Source of the DNA: G963664585 sp963664585
GTDB lineage: Bacteria; Bacillota; Clostridia; Oscillospirales; Ruminococcaceae
Length of the DNA: 64,000 nucleotides
Reading direction: 5' to 3'
Assembly: GCA_963664585.2 (NCBI GenBank)
Contig: CAXXEO010000005.1
Coordinates: 1-64,000 of the forward strand
Below the pieces are notes generated by a model, which was given only the letters and a program-made list of their open reading frames with translations, was not told the origin of the DNA and did no database searches. This document shows positions 60,103 through 64,000 of this stretch, in pieces (position 1 is the stretch's first letter; each line of letters starts with the position of its first letter). The position numbers and the translations under genes were made by a program.

Positions 60103-61858
60103 TTGTTTGATAATTTAATATACTCGATCAATGGACCCGTGGTTACCGTAAAGGACACTGCTGATTTTTCCATGCTGGAGATGGTATATGTCGGCAACAA
60201 ACGGCTTATAGGTGAGATTATCGCTATTTCCAGCCATAGTACAACCATCCAGGTTTATGAATCCACTACCGGACTTTCCCCCGGCGAACCTGTCATATCT
60301 ACAGGGATGCCCCTGTGTGCCACCCTTGGCCCGGGGATCATCTCCAATATATTTGACGGAATTCAAAGGCCACTTGAGGATATTGCCAAGATTTCGGGCT
60401 ATTATATCCGCCAAGGTCTTGATATCCCCCCGCTCGATACCAAAAAACTCTGGGATGTAACCGTACTCACCAGGGTCGGTGACCATTTAAGCGGTGGACA
60501 AATTTATGCAAGCTGTCCTGAGACCCTCTTGGTCGAGCACCGCTGTATGCTTCATCCCGATATGTCGGGTGAGGTTTTATGGGTGGCTGAAAACGGACAG
60601 TATACGATCAACGACCCCATCGCGAAGATCAAAGACAGTCACGGTAAAGAGATTACCCTCACCCTCTGTCACCGCTGGCCTGTGCGAACCCCTCGTCCGG
60701 TCAGGGAAAGACTGTCGATTACAATGCCTCTCATTACCGGTCAGCGCATCATTGACACACTCTTTCCCATCGCCAAGGGCGGTACTGCCGCTGTGCCGGG
60801 TGGCTTTGGCACCGGCAAGGACCATGACCCAGCACCAGCTTGCCAAGTGGTGCGATGCAGATATTATCGTCTATGTGGGCTGCGGCGAACGCGGCAACGA
60901 GATGACCCAGGTACTGGAAGAGTTCACGCAATTGATCGACCCAAAATCGAATCAACCCTTGATGGCAAGAACGGTGCTCATTGCCAACACCTCCAATATG
61001 CCTGTCGCCGCCAGAGAAGCGTCCATCTACACGGGCATCACCCTGGCTGAATATTACCGTGATATGGGTTACCATGTGGCTATTATGGCCGACTCGACCT
61101 CCCGCTGGGCTGAAGCACTCAGAGAGATCTCCGGTCGTCTGGAAGAAATGCCGGCCGAGGAGGGCTTCCCGGCCTATCTGCCCTCGCGTATTTCACAGTT
61201 CTACGAGCGGGCTGGTTATATGGTGGCGCCTAAGCGGCAAAGAAAGGCTCCATTTCCATTATTGGTGCGGTCTCACCACAGGGCTCTGACTTTTCGGAGC
61301 CTGTCACACAGAATACTAAGCGCTTTGTTCGCTGTTTCTTAGCCCTTGACAAATCACTTGCCTATGCCCGCCACTATCCGGCCATCAACTGGGGAATGAG
61401 CTATTCGGAGTACCTTGAGGATCTGGAAAAGTGGTATTCAAAGAATGTCGATCGAGGCTTTATGAAGCGCCGTCAGGAAATTATGTCTCTTCTTTCTGAG
61501 GAGGACAAGCTGATGGAGATTGTCAGGCTCATCGGCTCAGACGTTCTGCCTGACGACCAAAAGCTTGTTATGGAGATTGCAAAGGTCATCCGAGTAGGCT
61601 TTCTCCAACAGAACGCATATCATAAAAAACGATACGTTTGTCCCCCTCAAAAAGCAGTTGAAGATGATGGAGGTCATCCTCTATCTCTATAATAAAGCCA
61701 AAGCTGTGGTTCTAAAGGGAATTCCCATATCTGAGATTGTAGAATTGGGCCTGTTTGAGCGGGTTACCAAAATGAAATATGACGTCGGCAATGACAATCT
61801 CGACATGCTGGACGAATACTACAGCGAAATAGACAAAGCCTTTGAGAAAATCAACTAG
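60103..61858 (+). pseudogene. ntpA: V-type ATPase catalytic subunit A, four one-base frameshifts
   Basis: The catalytic ATPase subunit. It starts at TTG 60103 with GAGGTG upstream. The coding sequence is complete if single bases are removed at about 60819-60820 (GG; restores GKTMTQHQLAKW), 61229-61230 (CC; restores VALSGKE), 61243-61245 (AAA; restores GSISIIGAVSPQGSDF) and 61624-61629 (A6; restores KNDTFVPLKKQLKMM). The repaired product is about 584 residues, normal length, with the P-loop GGFGTGK and DSTSRWAEALREI. All four defects are insertions. Confidence 0.88.
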
Positions 61859-61880
61859 GCAGAATGCGAGGTGAAAAACA

Positions 61881-63359
61881 ATGAGCCTTCAACTGATGGG
61901 ACTCAGTCAGATAAACGGTCCCCTTGTTGTCATCGACCACTTACCGCGGGCAAGCTTCGAAGAAATGGTCGAAACTCCACGTACAGGATGGCAGTACAAG
62001 ATTGGGAAGAATCGTACAGATAGAGGGTCACCGTGCGGTGATACAGGTCTTTCAGGGGACCAGTGGGATTTCTCTTCGCAATACCACAACACGTCTTTTG
62101 GGCAAACCGATGGAAATGCCGTTGTCACCAGAGATACTCGGCCGTATATTTGGCGGCTCCGGCCATCCGATTGATGGATTGGGCGACATTTATCCCGTGA
62201 AGAAAATGGATATTAACGGCTTGCCGTTAAACCCAATCTCACGGACCTATCCGCGAAACTATATCCGCACCGGCATATCCTCAATCGATTGCCTGATGAC
62301 CTTGATCCGTGGCCAGGAAACTGCCAATCTTCTCAGGCTCGGGCATGCAGCACAATAAGCTGGCCGCCCAAATCGTCCGACAGGCGCAGATTGATGACAG
62401 TGGTTCTGGTGCGGGCTTTGGTATTGTCTTCGCTGCCATGGGCGTAAAAAATGATGTGGCAGACTATTTTCGCCGCTCCTTTGAGGAGGCAGGCGTCATG
62501 CAGCACGTCACCATGTTTTTAAACCTCTCTAACGATCCGATTATCGAGAGAATTCTTACACCCCGCTGTGCCCTGACCGCCGCCGAATATCTGGCTTATG
62601 AGCTTGGCATGCAAATACTTGTCATTCTCACGGACATGACAGCATATTGTGAGGCACTTCGGGAGTTCTCATCCTCCAAGGGCGAGATCCCTGGTCGAAA
62701 GGGATATCCCGGATACCTTTATTCTGATCTTGCCTCGATCTACGAACGCGCTGGCGTTGTAGGCGAAAAAGGCGGCTCGGTCACCCAGATTCCCATCCTC
62801 ACCATGCCAAATGACGATATCACTCATCCGGTTCCCGACCTGACCGGCTATATTACTGAAGGTCAGATTGTTCTCGATCGCGGGCTGGATCAGGCAGGCA
62901 TATTCCCACCCGTCTCTGTGCTTCCCTCTCTTTCCAGACTGATGAAGGACGGTATCGGCGAGGGTTATACCCGTGGGGATCACTCGGCGGTTTCAAATCA
63001 ACTTTTTGCCAGCTATGCCAAGGTGCAGGATGCGAGAAGCTTGGCATCGGTCATCGGCGAGGAAGAGCTTTCCCCAATTGACAAACAATATATGCTTTTC
63101 GGCCGGATGTTCGAGCGTCATTTTGTCTCCCAGAGGGCCTAACGAAAACCGCACCATATTCCAGACCCTCGATCTCGGCTGGAAGCTTCTCTCCCTTCTT
63201 CCCCGCGAGGAGCTGGATCGCGTAGAAAGCGAAATCCTGGATAAATATTACGATCCTTCGTCTGCGGAACTCTTCCGCGGCGAAGGCATCCAGAACACAG
63301 AGATGGATCCATCCATCTTACGGGCGGTTGCCCATGGCGAAGATGAAGGTGACATTTAG
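61881..63359 (+). pseudogene. ntpB: V-type ATPase regulatory subunit B, three one-base frameshifts
   Basis: The non-catalytic subunit B. GAGGTG precedes ATG. Removing single bases at about 61972-61974 (AAA; restores VELHVQDGSTRLG), 62316-62317 (GG; restores GQKLPIFSGSGM) and 63133-63137 (AGGG; restores FVSQGPNENRTIF) gives about 491 residues ending AHGEDEGDI. Motifs such as SGSGMQHNKLAAQIVRQ and ASIYERAG are then continuous. All are insertions. Confidence 0.88.
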
Positions 63360-64000
63360 TGAGCGAACAGCAGATGCCGCCGCCAACCAAAGGAAACCTG
63401 ATCAATTCCAAAAAGACACTGGAACTTTCCAATCTTGGCTTTGAGCTTTTAGACCGCAAAAGAAACATACTTGTACGCGAGATGATGCTTCTCATTGATC
63501 AGGTTAAAAACCCTTCAAAAAGAGATTTCTGTTCGATATCAAGAGGCGTATGAGGCTTTACAGCAGGCCAATGCCAGCCTTGGCGTGATTGCAGACATGG
63601 CCAACTGTATTCCCATCGAAAATGGCATACAGATTTCGCACCGCAGCGTCATGGGCATCGAGGTGCCCATCGTGCATATCAATCCTATCCCCATGATGCT
63701 CAGCTATGGCTTTATCGAGAGCAATTCACGGCTGGACCGTGCCTATCAATGTTTTAATGAACTAAAAACATTGACAGTAACTTTAGCTGAAGTTGAAAAC
63801 AGCGTCTACCGTTTGGCCAATGCCATACGTTCGACACAGCGCCGAGCCAATGCTCTTGAAAATGTCGTGATCCCGCGCTATTCCCGTACCACCCGCTTCA
63901 TCGCTGATTCGCTTGAGGAAAAAGACCGTGAGGAGTTCTCGCGCATGAAGATGATTAAGCACGCTAAAGCCAGAAGCGCCGAGGAAGAGGCTCAAGAAGA
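63359..64000 (+). pseudogene. ntpD: V-type ATPase subunit D, one-base frameshift, cut by window edge
   Basis: Central-stalk subunit D. GTG at 63359 overlaps the stop of B; AAGGTG lies upstream. The frame opens MPPPTKGNLINSKKTLELSN, then breaks in the A5 run at 63506-63510. Removing one A restores VKTLQKEISVRYQEAY and an open frame to the right edge, including NPIPMMLSYGFIES and RRANALENVVIPRY. Confidence 0.85.

Noticed and set aside
60103..63359. Programmed +1 frameshifting in the ATPase A and B genes
   Set aside because: The sites share no slippery motif, no stop codon sits at the shift, and four shifts in one gene is implausible; insertion errors or decay explain it better.
1..64000. tRNA or rRNA genes
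   Set aside because: No cloverleaf with a conserved T-loop and no rRNA-like segment was seen when reading both strands by eye.

Overview
The window looks like chromosome of an anaerobic, amino-acid-fermenting member of the Clostridia (Bacillota). The evidence is strong AGGAGG ribosome sites, a V-type ATPase, ferredoxin-dependent 2-oxoacid oxidoreductase, rubrerythrin with a PerR-like regulator, a class B sortase, and threonine, asparagine and peptide catabolism. No rRNA, tRNA, phage or CRISPR was seen. The exact taxon cannot be read from the sequence alone. Layout: 1-6 kb carries a partial unknown gene, tdh-kbl (threonine to glycine plus acetyl-CoA), an MFS carrier and an asparaginase. 6-29 kb is a patchwork of single genes: EamA and two MATE exporters, a HAD nucleotidase, a secreted repeat protein, a lipoprotein-type sortase, an IS200 element, a glycosylase, a frameshifted acyl-CoA synthetase with its frameshifted HTH-cupin regulator, ApbE with a small lipoprotein, HD, DsrE, PPIase, YbaK and RmuC proteins. 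Most of the hairpin repeats lie here. 29.2-38.3 kb is the metabolic core: korDABC, then methylmalonyl-CoA mutase (two chains), MeaB, epimerase and a biotin-dependent decarboxylase (alpha, delta, biotin carrier). Together these would convert 2-oxoglutarate through succinyl-CoA and methylmalonyl-CoA to propionyl-CoA; the membrane beta subunit is not present. 38-47 kb holds a GNAT protein, an M20 peptidase, a polar amino-acid ABC importer, a SLOG protein, a PerR-like regulator, rubrerythrin and an IS3 element sitting in the loop of a split terminator. 47-52 kb is a potassium operon (two TrkA-type proteins, TrkH, and a KdpD/KdpE-like two-component system). 53.4-64 kb is a V-type ATPase operon (G-like, C, I, I, K, F, E, A, B, D). 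Its first I gene is a truncated diverged duplicate, and five of its genes (I copy 1, F, A, B, D) contain single-base frameshifts that are all insertions. The most striking non-coding signal is a recurrent hairpin: variable AT-rich outer arms, a CCCCGCC/GGCGGGG core and a three-base loop. It stands alone as a terminator and also forms the centre of three dispersed repeat families (A about 106 bp, B about 110 bp, C about 108 bp). Paired changes in the two arms show that complementarity is maintained from copy to copy.
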